64,000 bases of DNA from DATLLJ01 sp035537875 (GTDB taxonomy: Bacteria > Acidobacteriota > Vicinamibacteria > Vicinamibacterales > CAVVIG01). Under the pieces are notes generated by a model that was not told the origin of the DNA, did no database searches, and was given only the letters and a program-made list of their open reading frames with translations. Location: the NCBI GenBank assembly GCA_035537875.1, contig DATLLJ010000043.1:34990-98989 (forward strand). Direction: 5' to 3'. Every line of letters starts with the position of its first letter. Within the stretch, counting starts at the first letter, position 1. Of this stretch, positions 8,194-17,282 are shown one piece after another. The position numbers and the translations under genes are program-made.

Positions 8194-8889
8194 TCAGGTC
8201 CACTGCTCGACCCTGATCCTCGAGGGTGGAATACCGACGTCGGTGAGCAGGCCCGCGGTGTCCGCCACAAAAGCCGGTGGACCACAGATGAAGCACAGAG
8301 TCGCGGAATCCTGCACCATCGATGCTAGTTGTGCGCGGTCGATTCGTCCTCGCGGACCGCTCCAGCGCTCTCCGACCGAGCGGGTGACGGTCTGGCGCAG
8401 CTCGATCCGGCCGTCCCGGGCGAGCCTGCGCCACTCGTCATCGTAGGCGAACTCATCGGGCGATCGTGCGCTGTAGAAGAGGCCGATGTGCTCGTGAGGG
8501 GTGCTGAGCGCATGATGCAGCATGGCGCGCAGCGGTGCGATGCCCGTTCCCCCTGCAATGAACACGAAGCGCTGTTCGGCCGGCTCGCGAGGGAAAGTAA
8601 AGGATCCCAATGGCCCTTCCACCGCGACCAGATGCCCAGGGTCGAGCGTCAGATGCGGCCCGGGGGCTCCGTTCTCGCCGACGCCGACGAGCAGCTCGAG
8701 GCAGCCGGTCCGGCGCGCTTCTTCCGGCGGGGCGGCCAGCGAGTAGGGGCGCTTCAACCCGCCGACGGAGCCCACAAGGACGGCTTGTCCGGCCTGGTAC
8801 TCGAACGGGGCGCCGCGCAGATCGAGACGGACAACGCGGGCACGCGGCGTGGCAGGAAGCACTTCCCGGATATCAAGCGTGAGGACCAC
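8194..8889 (-). CDS. FAD/NAD(P)-binding oxidoreductase of the ferredoxin-reductase family
   Basis: Ferredoxin-NADP reductase fold. The FAD-binding barrel carries RPYSLAAP, and the NAD(P) domain has FIAGGTGIAPLRAMLHHAL and LCFICGPPAFVADTAGLL, ending in an aromatic residue two from the end (EQWT). No iron-sulfur domain is fused, so it must pair with a separate redox partner; none is adjacent. The ATG at 8955 would overlap the divergent small gene, so I prefer the GTG at 8889, just before the first FAD-domain strand. Electron acceptor unknown. Confidence 0.75.
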   Translation of the reverse strand: MVLTLDIREVLPATPRARVVRLDLRGAPFEYQAGQAVLVGSVGGLKRPYSLAAPPEEARRTGCLELLVGVGENGAPGPHLTLDPGHLVAVEGPLGSFTFPREPAEQRFVFIAGGTGIAPLRAMLHHALSTPHEHIGLFYSARSPDEFAYDDEWRRLARDGRIELRQTVTRSVGERWSGPRGRIDRAQLASMVQDSATLCFICGPPAFVADTAGLLTDVGIPPSRIRVEQWT

Positions 8890-8907
8890 GTCGGATAATG
8901 CTAGCGC

Positions 8908-9135
8908 ATGGCTGTGCGTCGCGCGCGCGGTGTCGTCCTCAGGCTCGTGCGGCATCGGCGCCTTGCGATTGCAGTCGGCCTCGCGATGGTCGCTCCTGCG
9001 GCCTGGCTCGAGTTCAGCGGCCGTCCCGCCGCCTGGTGGCTCGATGGCCTGGGGCTGGTCGTGGGCGCCACAGGGGTCGCGTTGGTGTGGGCGGGACTGA
9101 CCGGCTCGAAACCGGATTGGATTGATGAAGGCTAG
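8908..9135 (+). CDS. Small hypothetical membrane protein
   Basis: 75 residues. A basic start (MAVRRARGVVLRLVRHRRLA) is followed by two hydrophobic stretches, roughly residues 19-37 and 46-64, with a short loop between, and an acidic end. This is a predicted two-helix inner-membrane protein of unknown role. It is divergent from the oxidoreductase gene with essentially no intergenic space and no clear ribosome-binding site, so it could be a chance frame in GC-rich DNA. Confidence 0.4.
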   Translation: MAVRRARGVVLRLVRHRRLAIAVGLAMVAPAAWLEFSGRPAAWWLDGLGLVVGATGVALVWAGLTGSKPDWIDEG

Positions 9136-9150
9136 TGGCCGTCACTGGAC

Positions 9151-11658
9151 TCAGAGAATTCCCACCGACGCGCGCTTGAGCTCGACGTCGGACAGGGTCG
9201 GCTGATCCCCCGCGCTTGGCTGCGGCGACGGCCCGCGTCCCGCGACGCGCTTGCGACGCGTCTTGTCACGGTACATGCGGCTGTCGGCCGTAGCGAGCAG
9301 CGCCTCGTAAGTATCGCCGTCGTGCGGGAAGATCGCCGCGCCGATGCTGATGGCCAACGGCAGGATCTTGCCCGCGCGCGGCTCGAACGACAGCGTATCG
9401 ACGGCGTGCTGCAGCTCACCACGTTTGCGTTCCGCTTCCTCGCCGCCGCACCCGGAGAGGACGACGATGAATTCGTCCCCTGCGTATCTGACGCAGATGT
9501 CGTAGGGTCGGATGGCCGCCCGCAACACGGTTGCCACGTCCCTGAGCGCCCGATCTCCGATGTGATGGCCGTAGGTGTCGTTGATGTCCTTGAAGCTATC
9601 AAGGTCCATCACCAGCAACGACACCTCCGACTTGAGACGTTCGGCGCGGGCGAGTTCCCGCGTCAAGTGCATGAACATGAACCGCGTGTTGGGCAGCCCG
9701 GTCAGCGGGTCGGTGAGCGAATCCTCCTGCGTCTGTTCGAAAATCATCGAGTTGTAAATGACCGCCGCTGCCTGTTCGGAGATGCGATCGAGGAGCCGGC
9801 GATGGTCGTCGGTGTAGACCGTCTGCTCGACGTGGTAAACGCAGATGGCGCCGATGAACCGCTCGTTGAAGACGAGCGGACAGACCAGCGCTGACTGGAG
9901 CGATGTCTGATCGGGCGGATGCCCGGCGGCCTCGAAGTCGGCGCTCGGTCGCGCGTTGACGAGGGGACGCCGGTTTCGTGCCACCCACCCGGTCAGCCCG
10001 TGTCCGTTGCGGATGGTCAGCGTCTGGATGACCTCGGATTCGACGCCGGTCGCGAACCGGCACCGCAGGGTCTCCATTTCGTCGTTGTAGAGAAAGAGAG
10101 CGCAGCACGAGAACGGCACGATGTTGCTCAGCTTGGAGGATATCAGCGCCATCGTGTCCGACACCCCCAAGCTGCTGCCGAGGGCCTGCGCGATTTCGTA
10201 CAGAGCGTAAATTTCGCGGTGTGCCAGCGCGATGTCCTGGAACACGTTCGTCCGCGCATGCGAATCGGAGACCAGGCCCACCGCTGGCTGCGCCGCCGTT
10301 GGCTCGGCCGAAATTCGTGTCAGCTTGCGCATCGGCTGCTGGCTGGCCTCGGCCTCGGCGGTCAGCGCCGGATAAAGTTCCACGAACGTCTGGACGACGC
10401 GCGGATCGAGCGCCTTGCCACTCTCCTGGTGGAGCAGACCGATCGCCTTGTCGAACGTCATCGGCTTGTGGTACGGCCGCTCCGACATCAAGGCATCGAA
10501 GTAGTCGACGACGGACAGAATGCGGGCGCCCAGCGGGATTTCTTCGCCCTTCAGGCCGCTCGGGTAGCCCTTCCCGTCCCACCGCTCGTGGTGGCTCAAG
10601 ATCAGCGGCGCCACCGGATACGGGAATGGCACGCCGCTGATGATTTCGGCGCCCACCTGGGGGTGAATGCGAATCTTTTGGAATTCTTCCTGGGTGAGCG
10701 GTCCAGGCTTCGACAGGATGTGCTCGGGCACCGCGAGCTTGCCGATGTCGTGCAGCAGTGCCGCGGTCTTCACGCCCTGGATTTCGTTCTCGGGCATGCC
10801 GAGCGCCCGGGCGAGGCCGGCCGCGTACACCTGGACGCGCCGGATGTGACTCTGTGCCGTCTGGTCCTTCGCATCGATCGCGAGCGCGAGCGCCTCGATT
10901 GTAGCGAGGTGCAGATCGGAGACCTGCTGCACGTGCCGCTGTTGATCCTGAATGCGTCCCATGTAGACCTTGTACGTCCGGTAGATCAGATACACGGGAG
11001 CGGCGGTCAGCAGCGCCATCCAGTAGCCGCCGCGTTCGACAACGGCCGCCGCGACGCCGGCCGCGCCGGCCCCAAAGAAGTAGCTGGGTGCGCTCCACAG
11101 AAAGTTCTGGTTCCAAACGTTCCAAACCCGGGTGACGGAGATGGAACCCTTCGTCGACAGGCCAATTGCGGTGGCGACCAGAATCGTGTTGCACAGGAAA
11201 TACGCGGTGGCCGCCCCGACCAGCGGTTTTGGAATCGTGAGCAGCGTGTAAGGCGTGAAGGGTGGCGGTCCGTCGAGCAGCATGTACACCCAGCCGGCCG
11301 TTTTCACGGTCAACACCAGGGACGCCATGCTGAAGGCGGTGCGGAACGGCGCGCTGCGAGCGCGCGTCTTGAACGTGCACTGCGCCCAGGCGCTGGTCCC
11401 GGCGACGAGCATCGTTTCGTCGGCACCCAGGAGCATGAGCGACGCGAAGTCCACGGCGTACGATACCGACATCGTGGAGCCGCCCGAGGCCAGCGGCAGG
11501 TTGACTTTGAGCGCCGAGGCCAGCGACGAGCAGAGCAGGAGCGCGACGAAGATGCCCGGGTGCGCGATCCTGTTCGGGAAGAAGACGAGAAAAGCCACCG
11601 CGCCGGCGATGATGACGGTGATGACGTACAGCCGGGCAGCGAGAGGAAGTTCCTTCAT
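9151..11658 (-). CDS. Membrane-bound HD-GYP / GAF / GGDEF signalling protein
   Basis: About 835 residues. The N-terminal ~225 residues form six or more membrane helices (possible sensor). An HD-GYP phosphodiesterase domain follows, with LLHDIGK near residue 302 and HHERWDGKGYPSGLKGEEIPLGARI near 360. A GAF domain spans roughly 500-640. The C-terminal GGDEF domain has YAGDEF near 725, preceded at the right spacing by an RPYD inhibitory I-site. Both c-di-GMP synthesis and breakdown look catalytically possible in one chain. I use the ATG at 11658; an in-frame GTG at 11694 adds 12 residues. It sits just downstream of the sigma-54 activator gene on the same strand and may share its transcript. Confidence 0.85.
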   Translation of the reverse strand: MKELPLAARLYVITVIIAGAVAFLVFFPNRIAHPGIFVALLLCSSLASALKVNLPLASGGSTMSVSYAVDFASLMLLGADETMLVAGTSAWAQCTFKTRARSAPFRTAFSMASLVLTVKTAGWVYMLLDGPPPFTPYTLLTIPKPLVGAATAYFLCNTILVATAIGLSTKGSISVTRVWNVWNQNFLWSAPSYFFGAGAAGVAAAVVERGGYWMALLTAAPVYLIYRTYKVYMGRIQDQQRHVQQVSDLHLATIEALALAIDAKDQTAQSHIRRVQVYAAGLARALGMPENEIQGVKTAALLHDIGKLAVPEHILSKPGPLTQEEFQKIRIHPQVGAEIISGVPFPYPVAPLILSHHERWDGKGYPSGLKGEEIPLGARILSVVDYFDALMSERPYHKPMTFDKAIGLLHQESGKALDPRVVQTFVELYPALTAEAEASQQPMRKLTRISAEPTAAQPAVGLVSDSHARTNVFQDIALAHREIYALYEIAQALGSSLGVSDTMALISSKLSNIVPFSCCALFLYNDEMETLRCRFATGVESEVIQTLTIRNGHGLTGWVARNRRPLVNARPSADFEAAGHPPDQTSLQSALVCPLVFNERFIGAICVYHVEQTVYTDDHRRLLDRISEQAAAVIYNSMIFEQTQEDSLTDPLTGLPNTRFMFMHLTRELARAERLKSEVSLLVMDLDSFKDINDTYGHHIGDRALRDVATVLRAAIRPYDICVRYAGDEFIVVLSGCGGEEAERKRGELQHAVDTLSFEPRAGKILPLAISIGAAIFPHDGDTYEALLATADSRMYRDKTRRKRVAGRGPSPQPSAGDQPTLSDVELKRASVGIL

Positions 11659-11766
11659 AGGATGCGGTTGGACTTCTTCGCCGTCTGGCCACACCGCCCA
11701 ACCCGGGGCCGGGGATGCTTGAATGACACGTCAGCGGGCCTTCCGATGTCCCCTTCGACCTGCGGT

Positions 11767-13131
11767 CTACGTGGTCGTTTCAGCTTCGCGGTTGCGTCGC
11801 CCGCCGGGGCGCGATTCGGGCTCGAGCTGAAATTCCTCGATCTTGCGATACAAGGTGCCGCGGCTGATGTCGAGAACTCTTGCGGCTTCTTTCTTGTTCC
11901 ACTGTACCGCTTCGAGCACCCGCACGATATGCGCGCGCTCGGCCTCGGCCAGTGAAGGCATCCGGTCGCCCGTCGGCGCCGGCACGCTCGTGTTGGCGTG
12001 CAGAAATTCGATGTCGGTGCCGCGGATGATGCGCCCGGGCGCTGACAGCGCTGCGCGGGAAACCGTGCTCTCGAGCTCGCGGATATTGCCCGGCCAGTGA
12101 TAGTTCACGAGCAGGTCCAGCGCTTCACGGGAGAAGGCCTTGCTGTCGAGCGGCATGCCCTGGGCGGCGCAGTACCGTGCCAGGAATCGCTGGCCGAGAA
12201 CGGGGATGTCCACCTGTCGCTCGCGGAGCGACGGCAGCCGGATGGCGAACGCGTTGACGCGGTAATACAAGTCCTCGCGGAACCGGCCGTCCCGCACGAA
12301 CTGCTCGAGGGGCCGGTTGGTCGCCGAAATGAGCCGGAAATCGACCGTGATGGCCTTGTTGCCGCCAAGCCGTTCGAAACGGCGCTCTTCGAGTACCCGC
12401 AGCAGCTTGGCCTGCGCGATGAGCGACGTGTCGGCGATCTCGTCGAGAAACAACGTGCCCTCGTTGGCCAGCTCGAGGCGCCCGGGCTTGCGATCGTGGG
12501 CGCCGGTGAAGGCTCCCTTTTCGTAGCCGAAGATTTCTGACTCGAACAGGGTGTCGGGCAGCGCGGCACAGTTCACCGCCTGGAAATTCGCCACGCTGCG
12601 CGGGCTGAGCTCGTGAATCATCCGAGCCACGACTTCCTTGCCCGACCCGGTCGGCCCGAGAATCAACACGGAGATGTCGGACTTGGCCGCCGTCCGGATC
12701 CACTCGAAGACGATCAGCATCTTCTCGTCGCGCCCGATCATTTCGCGGAAGCGCTGCACCGACGGCGACTGATCCTCGGTCGAGACCGTTGCGCGGCGCT
12801 CGAGGAAGTGGTCCAGCAGCTCGGCCAGCGCGTCGTTGACCGGCCGCGCGGCGATGTACTTCACGGGCGTGCCGCCGATCGCGTAAGCCACGCCGAAGTC
12901 CACGAGCTCCTTGACGCAGTTTTCGACGTCCATCCGGAGCCGGCCGAACGTCTGCATCAGCGACTCGACGTCGAAGCTCTCCTCCGGACGGGCACTGAGA
13001 TAGCGAAGGATGCCGGCGCGCAGCGGTGACTGCACCAGCCCTCGAAAGCGTGTCTCGAGGTCGGCCGGTTCCGAGTTCCTCGCCGAGGCTGCCGCACTGG
13101 CGCGCCGGGCGCTGAAGGTGAGATCGTCCAT
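11767..13131 (-). CDS. Sigma-54-dependent transcriptional activator (NtrC-type AAA+)
   Basis: 454 residues. Residues ~25-125 resemble a winged-helix or sensory region (LRAGILRYLSARPEESFDVESLMQ), not a receiver domain. The AAA+ core has Walker A GPTGSGKE near 159 (more often GESGTGKE), the sigma-54-contacting GAFTGA loop near 206, Walker B GTLFLDEI and the arginine finger region FREDLYYRVN. A Fis-type helix-turn-helix closes it (NKKEAARVLDISRGTLYRKI). The intact GAFTGA loop means it should act at -24/-12 promoters. One candidate promoter of that type lies before the gas-vesicle genes at 18.4 kb, but a direct link is speculation. Confidence 0.88.
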   Translation of the reverse strand: MDDLTFSARRASAAASARNSEPADLETRFRGLVQSPLRAGILRYLSARPEESFDVESLMQTFGRLRMDVENCVKELVDFGVAYAIGGTPVKYIAARPVNDALAELLDHFLERRATVSTEDQSPSVQRFREMIGRDEKMLIVFEWIRTAAKSDISVLILGPTGSGKEVVARMIHELSPRSVANFQAVNCAALPDTLFESEIFGYEKGAFTGAHDRKPGRLELANEGTLFLDEIADTSLIAQAKLLRVLEERRFERLGGNKAITVDFRLISATNRPLEQFVRDGRFREDLYYRVNAFAIRLPSLRERQVDIPVLGQRFLARYCAAQGMPLDSKAFSREALDLLVNYHWPGNIRELESTVSRAALSAPGRIIRGTDIEFLHANTSVPAPTGDRMPSLAEAERAHIVRVLEAVQWNKKEAARVLDISRGTLYRKIEEFQLEPESRPGGRRNREAETTT

Positions 13132-13146
13132 TCCTAGCCGTTTACG

Positions 13147-13608
13147 TTATCGGCGGGAAACGACCGGCCCGACAGGGGGGTGGCCAGCGGCCCCGGATCC
13201 CCGGTAATACTGGGTCTGGTAGTGCTCGACGAGGTCTTTGATGGCCGACGCGTCGCGGTTGCGGTGGCCATGGCAGCGAATCGGGTCCGAGCCGCCGCTG
13301 GTCTCGATGAGCACGTCGGACAGCAGCATGCCCGTATCGATCTTTACCGACGAGACATGGGCGAGGTGAATCGACTTTTCGAGCCGTCCGATCCAACTTG
13401 GGGAGTACTGGACAACAGTGTTAGGGGTGATCAGGACTTGCGTCGGAAATAGACGGTTGCCGGTGCTCAGCCGGCTGGCGCGAAAGACATCGCCCTGCGC
13501 AAAGGGTCGGCCCTTGCGCCAGATCCACAGGAGCGTCACCAGCGCCGCCGCTCCCAGCGCGAGGAACGTCCAGGCCACCCATGGGTTGTCAGCGAACCAG
13601 GCGTTCAT
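13147..13608 (-). CDS. Hypothetical membrane-anchored protein, possible bacterial PH-like domain
   Basis: 153 residues. One N-terminal transmembrane helix (AWTFLALGAAALVTLLWIW, about residues 12-30) is followed by a soluble ~110-residue part rich in beta strands: LFPTQVLITPNTVVQYSPSWIG, KSIHLAHVSSVKIDTG, LSDVLIETSGG. This looks like the bacterial PH-domain proteins that follow a membrane helix. The assignment rests on pattern only and the function is unknown. It lies 15 bp upstream of the sigma-54 activator gene on the same strand, so the two are probably co-transcribed. Confidence 0.6.
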   Translation of the reverse strand: MNAWFADNPWVAWTFLALGAAALVTLLWIWRKGRPFAQGDVFRASRLSTGNRLFPTQVLITPNTVVQYSPSWIGRLEKSIHLAHVSSVKIDTGMLLSDVLIETSGGSDPIRCHGHRNRDASAIKDLVEHYQTQYYRGSGAAGHPPVGPVVSRR

Positions 13609-13656
13609 CGCTGCGGCTCGCCAGTCACAAGAGCAGATGTTAAGCTATTTCCAGCG

Positions 13657-14793
13657 ATGCCGTACCGCGCGCCAGGGTCTCGTGAACAGTCCCGCTCGAA
13701 GGTCCTCTCGGGAAAGCCGATTCGATATTACCGGCCGACAGGAAGCCAGGACATCCGTCGGCTCGTCGACGAGGGATTTCAGGCCTTCAACGCCGCTCGA
13801 TTATCGGAAGCCTGCGCGATCTTCTCCGACAAGATGCTCGACCCAGCCGAAGACACGACCATCGCCCTCACCGTCGCCGGCGCCCTGACGCCCGCCGGCC
13901 TCGGTGGCTGCGTCATCGAGCTGATGGATCGGGGCCTCGTCGACTTCGTCATCTCGACCGGCGCCAACCTGTATCACGACCTCCATTACGCGCTGAACTT
14001 CACGTTGAGACGGGGGTCGCCCTTCCTCGACGATGTCCAGCTGTACGAAGATGGGGTGATTCGGATTTACGACGTGCTGTTTCCCGCATCGGTTCTGCTC
14101 GAAACCGATGCGTATATCCGCGACTTCCTCGTGCGCTGCGGCCTGACCGGGCCGACCACCACGTCGGAGCTTCATTACCGGCTGGGACGGGATCTGCTCG
14201 AGCGTTTCCCGGGCTGCGAAGAGCACTCTGTCGTCGCTCGCGCCGCGCTCGCCGGGGTGCCCATTTACACTTCTTCCCCGGGCGACAGCTCCATCGGGAT
14301 GAACGTCGCGTATCACGAGCTGATGAACGACAGCGGCCTGATGATCGATCCGAACCGGGATGTGAACGAGGTGTGCGCCATCGTCCTCAACGGCACGCGT
14401 AACGGCTGCGTCATCCTTGGCGGAGGATCGCCGAAGAACTTCTACCTCCAGGGTCAGCCGACGTTGTGGGAGGTGTACGGAATCCCCAAAGGGGGCAACG
14501 AATACTTCATCCAGATCACCACCGACTCGGTCGTCTGGGGTGGGCTGTCCGGCGCGACGCCGGCAGAGGCCGTCAGCTGGGGCAAGGTCAACCCGGGCGT
14601 GCTGCCCGATACGGTGGTCGCGTACTGCGATTCAACCATCGCGTTCCCGATCTTCTGTGAGTATGCGATTGGATCGCCCAACGGACGTCGGCCGCGCAAG
14701 GAGCTGGTGCACAGACGGGATGCTTTGGTGGCCAATCTCAAGCGCGAGGCTCTCGCCGCACAGGAAAAAAAGGGACTGGCAAAGACCCAGTAG
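13657..14793 (+). CDS. Deoxyhypusine synthase-like protein (possible homospermidine synthase)
   Basis: 378 residues of the deoxyhypusine synthase fold, an NAD-dependent enzyme that moves the aminobutyl group of spermidine. The nucleotide-binding segment DFVISTGANLYHDLHYAL is present, and the reactive lysine is expected in VILGGGSPKNFYLQGQPTLWE (K260). Bacteria lack the eIF5A substrate. Bacterial homologues of this family include homospermidine synthases and agmatine-linked enzymes, so a polyamine role is likely but the substrate is not settled. No polyamine genes are adjacent. A PIN-like gene follows 23 bp later. Confidence 0.8.
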   Translation: MPYRAPGSREQSRSKVLSGKPIRYYRPTGSQDIRRLVDEGFQAFNAARLSEACAIFSDKMLDPAEDTTIALTVAGALTPAGLGGCVIELMDRGLVDFVISTGANLYHDLHYALNFTLRRGSPFLDDVQLYEDGVIRIYDVLFPASVLLETDAYIRDFLVRCGLTGPTTTSELHYRLGRDLLERFPGCEEHSVVARAALAGVPIYTSSPGDSSIGMNVAYHELMNDSGLMIDPNRDVNEVCAIVLNGTRNGCVILGGGSPKNFYLQGQPTLWEVYGIPKGGNEYFIQITTDSVVWGGLSGATPAEAVSWGKVNPGVLPDTVVAYCDSTIAFPIFCEYAIGSPNGRRPRKELVHRRDALVANLKREALAAQEKKGLAKTQ

Positions 14794-14816
14794 ATTGCAT
14801 TCGTGCATTGATCCCC

Positions 14817-15248
14817 ATGGGCACCCTGTCGTCTGAGCTCACGCCCCACGCGCAGCGCATCGCCTCGCGCCCCCGGATCTACGCCGATGCCAACGTACCC
14901 GCCGGTATCGTGGCTCACATGCGCATCAGGCTGCAGTGGGACGTCCTGTTCGTCGTCGAAGAAGAGACCCTTCGGCGGGCCCCCGACCTGAAGCACTTCC
15001 GCCTTGCCCAGCAGCTCGGTCGGACGCTCGTCACGATGGACCGGGACTACCTCGATGACAAGCGCTTTCCGCCGGATGAAGGCAGCGGCGTCCTGGTGAT
15101 CAACGCGCCGGACGAGCAACAGCTGACGCTGCTGCTGGAGCGGGTCGACCGATCCTTGTTTCGGCCTGACGCAGACAGTCCGGTTGCGCTGCCCCTGGCC
15201 GGGCGCAAGCTGCAGGTGAACTCGGACTGGGGTCGCGAGTCCTGGTGA
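14817..15248 (+). CDS. DUF5615-like PIN-fold protein
   Basis: 143 residues. RIYADANVPAGIVAHMRIRLQWDVLFVVEE near the N-terminus and LAQQLGRTLVTMDRDYLDD further on give the acidic residues and strand order of the Mut7-C / DUF5615 PIN-like proteins (predicted RNases, often toxin-like). No antitoxin gene is visible beside it. Start chosen at ATG 14817; a TTG at 14808 is in frame. It follows the deoxyhypusine-synthase-like gene closely. Enzymatic activity is inferred from fold only. Confidence 0.6.
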   Translation: MGTLSSELTPHAQRIASRPRIYADANVPAGIVAHMRIRLQWDVLFVVEEETLRRAPDLKHFRLAQQLGRTLVTMDRDYLDDKRFPPDEGSGVLVINAPDEQQLTLLLERVDRSLFRPDADSPVALPLAGRKLQVNSDWGRESW

Positions 15249-15309
15249 TGACTTCCTCCGGCGCTCTGAATGCGGAGCGCGGCAAACCGTCGGGACCGGG
15301 CGCTGTGAG

Positions 15310-16539
15310 ATGACGATCCTGTCAGGCGCTCAGCTGGTGCTGCCTGACCGGATTCTCGCGCCCGGCACGCTCGCCATTGATGGCGACCGCATTACGGACG
15401 TACGTGAAGGCTCCTGGTCGGGGCGCGACGCTCGTCGCTCTCCCGTCTTCGCCTTCCACGGCCACACGATTGTCCCTGGCTTCATCGACGTGCACGTCCA
15501 CGGTCTCGAAGGCATCGACACCCTCGATGGCCACGACGACAGCGGAAGAACCGCCGTGGCAGCCATGGCCTCCAGGCTTCCCCGATACGGAGTCACCGCG
15601 TTCTGCCCGACCACGGTTGCCTGCGCGCCGGACGCCCTGCGCCGCGTGCTCGAGAGCGTCGCCGCGGCACGGCGACCGGGACGCGACCTTGGCGCCGCGC
15701 GTGTCCTCCCGGCGCACCTCGAAAGCAACTTCATCAACCCGGATTTTCGCGGCGCTCAACCTGCTGGCTGTCTGCGGAGTCCGCGCCAGGCCCTGTCTCC
15801 GATTCACCAGCCGTCCGACGGCTTTCAGGCCGCCGAGCTCCTCGCGGAGATCGTCCGCGCCGGCGCAGATGTCGGTATCGTGACGGTCGCACCGGAGCTC
15901 GATGGTGGGCTCGACCTCGTGCGCTGGCTGATCGCTCGTGGGTACCGGGTGTCCCTTGGCCACTCCGGTGCCACCTTTGAGCAGGCGCTCGAGGCCATTG
16001 CCGCCGGAGCGCGACAGGCCACGCATCTGTTCAATCGAATGCCGCCACTCGCACATCGCGCCCCTGGACTTGCCGGTGCCGTGCTGTCCTCCGACGAGAT
16101 CGCAGCCGAGATCATCTGCGACGGCTATCACGTCCACCCAGCCCTCGTGCGCACGGCCGTCACCTCCAAACATCCTTCGCGGGTCATGGCCATCACTGAC
16201 GGGACGGCACTGTCCGGGCTTGCCGTGGGTTCGCGCGGCTCGCTGGGTGGGCAACCCATCGTGGCCGGCGAGTCGGCGGCCCTGCTGGCGGATGGGACGC
16301 TCGCCGGCAGCGTGTGCACGATGGACCGGGTGTTTCGAATGCTCGTCGGGCCGACGAGGCTGCCGCTGGTCGCGGCTGCGGCGTTGTGCGCGACGACCGC
16401 GGCGCGCGAGATGGGCCTGGAGGATCTGGGTGTCATCGCGCCCGGAGCCATCGCCGATCTGGTCGTCCTGGATGACCGTCTGTCCGTGGTCCAGACGTAC
16501 GTCGGCGGACATCTCGCGTATCGACGCAACGAGCCCTGA
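15310..16539 (+). CDS. nagA: N-acetylglucosamine-6-phosphate deacetylase
   Basis: 409-residue amidohydrolase that removes the acetyl group of GlcNAc-6-phosphate in amino-sugar and peptidoglycan recycling. Metal-site motifs are PGFIDVHVHG, the conserved glutamate in AHLESNFINP, LGHSGATFEQAL, and ATHLFNRMPPLAHRAPG. The catalytic aspartate lies in MAITDGTALSG, where the family usually has TDA. IICDGYHVHPA is also typical. NagB or other amino-sugar genes are not nearby. Converges on queC with 2 bp between stops. Confidence 0.88.
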   Translation: MTILSGAQLVLPDRILAPGTLAIDGDRITDVREGSWSGRDARRSPVFAFHGHTIVPGFIDVHVHGLEGIDTLDGHDDSGRTAVAAMASRLPRYGVTAFCPTTVACAPDALRRVLESVAAARRPGRDLGAARVLPAHLESNFINPDFRGAQPAGCLRSPRQALSPIHQPSDGFQAAELLAEIVRAGADVGIVTVAPELDGGLDLVRWLIARGYRVSLGHSGATFEQALEAIAAGARQATHLFNRMPPLAHRAPGLAGAVLSSDEIAAEIICDGYHVHPALVRTAVTSKHPSRVMAITDGTALSGLAVGSRGSLGGQPIVAGESAALLADGTLAGSVCTMDRVFRMLVGPTRLPLVAAAALCATTAAREMGLEDLGVIAPGAIADLVVLDDRLSVVQTYVGGHLAYRRNEP

Positions 16540-16541
16540 CC

Positions 16542-17258
16542 TCAGGACTGCTCGATATAGTGGCGATCGAGGTAGGAGGTCGGGTCGGCGACGCCGGCCT
16601 CGAGAAAGGCGTCGTGGCGCTCGCGGCACTTGCTGCAGACGCCGCAGTGCAGCGCGCGAGAGGCTCGAATGCCCCGGCTCTCGCCGCTGTCCTGAGGCGG
16701 TTTCATGCAGGACAACGTCAGGTGGAGCGGCACTCCAAGCAGCGCTCCACGCTCGACGACGGCGGATTTGGCGAGGCTCGCGAACGGCGCGTCGATGGTG
16801 AGCGTGTGGGCGAGTCCCAGAGACAAGGCCACAGCCATCGCCCTGCGGAATTCGTCGGTGGCGTCCGGAAACGGATTGTGTCCGAGCGTACCGAGAACGA
16901 GCCGATCGATCTGTGACGCTGCGCAGAAGACCGCGGCCTTCCCGAGCAGGATGACGTTGCGGCCCGGAAGATAGACGTCCTCATCGGGCGTATGGTAGCC
17001 CGGTGGCCGTCCGCCGACGGCCCAGTGGTCGCTGGCGTATACGTCCCGCATGTCGACGGTCAAGGATACGAGCGGACGAGTGCGGCCTCGAAGGGGCTCC
17101 TGACCGAGCAATTCGCGCACCGCTGCCTGCTCGCCATCCTCCCAGGCCAGCCCGACCCGAATGTAGACTGGATGGATCGTGCCGCTGCCGCGCGCCGCTT
17201 CGTCTGCGAGAAGTACGGCGCTGTCGAGGCCGCCCGACATCAGCACGGCAGTCTGCAT
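16542..17258 (-). CDS. queC: 7-cyano-7-deazaguanine (preQ0) synthase
   Basis: 238-residue PP-loop ATPase converting 7-carboxy-7-deazaguanine to preQ0 with ammonia and ATP, in queuosine synthesis. The PP-loop is AVLMSGGLDSAVLL at the N-terminus; YLPGRNVILLGKAAVFC is a conserved QueC block; the zinc site is in the C-terminal SCMKPPQ...HCGVCSKCRERHDAF. Divergent from the QueD gene with only 24 bp between start codons, making a two-gene preQ0 locus; queE is not in the window. Confidence 0.92.
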   Translation of the reverse strand: MQTAVLMSGGLDSAVLLADEAARGSGTIHPVYIRVGLAWEDGEQAAVRELLGQEPLRGRTRPLVSLTVDMRDVYASDHWAVGGRPPGYHTPDEDVYLPGRNVILLGKAAVFCAASQIDRLVLGTLGHNPFPDATDEFRRAMAVALSLGLAHTLTIDAPFASLAKSAVVERGALLGVPLHLTLSCMKPPQDSGESRGIRASRALHCGVCSKCRERHDAFLEAGVADPTSYLDRHYIEQS

Positions 17259-17282
17259 CGAGTAAGATTATCCACTTACCCG

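Noticed and set aside
9919..11955. A 678-codon open frame on the plus strand opposite the HD-GYP/GGDEF gene
   Set aside because: Its translation has no recognisable domain and is rich in Arg, Gly and Pro as expected for an antisense frame in GC-rich DNA; the minus strand carries clear HD-GYP, GAF and GGDEF motifs.
16540..16560. Intrinsic terminator between nagA and queC
   Set aside because: A small CTGA/TCAG palindrome occurs but has no T-run on either strand and the stops are only 2 bp apart.
16992..17282. N-terminal extension of the QueD frame to 16992
   Set aside because: It lies entirely over queC and adds about 97 residues to a family that is normally 120-140 residues; the ATG at 17283 opens a normal QueD.
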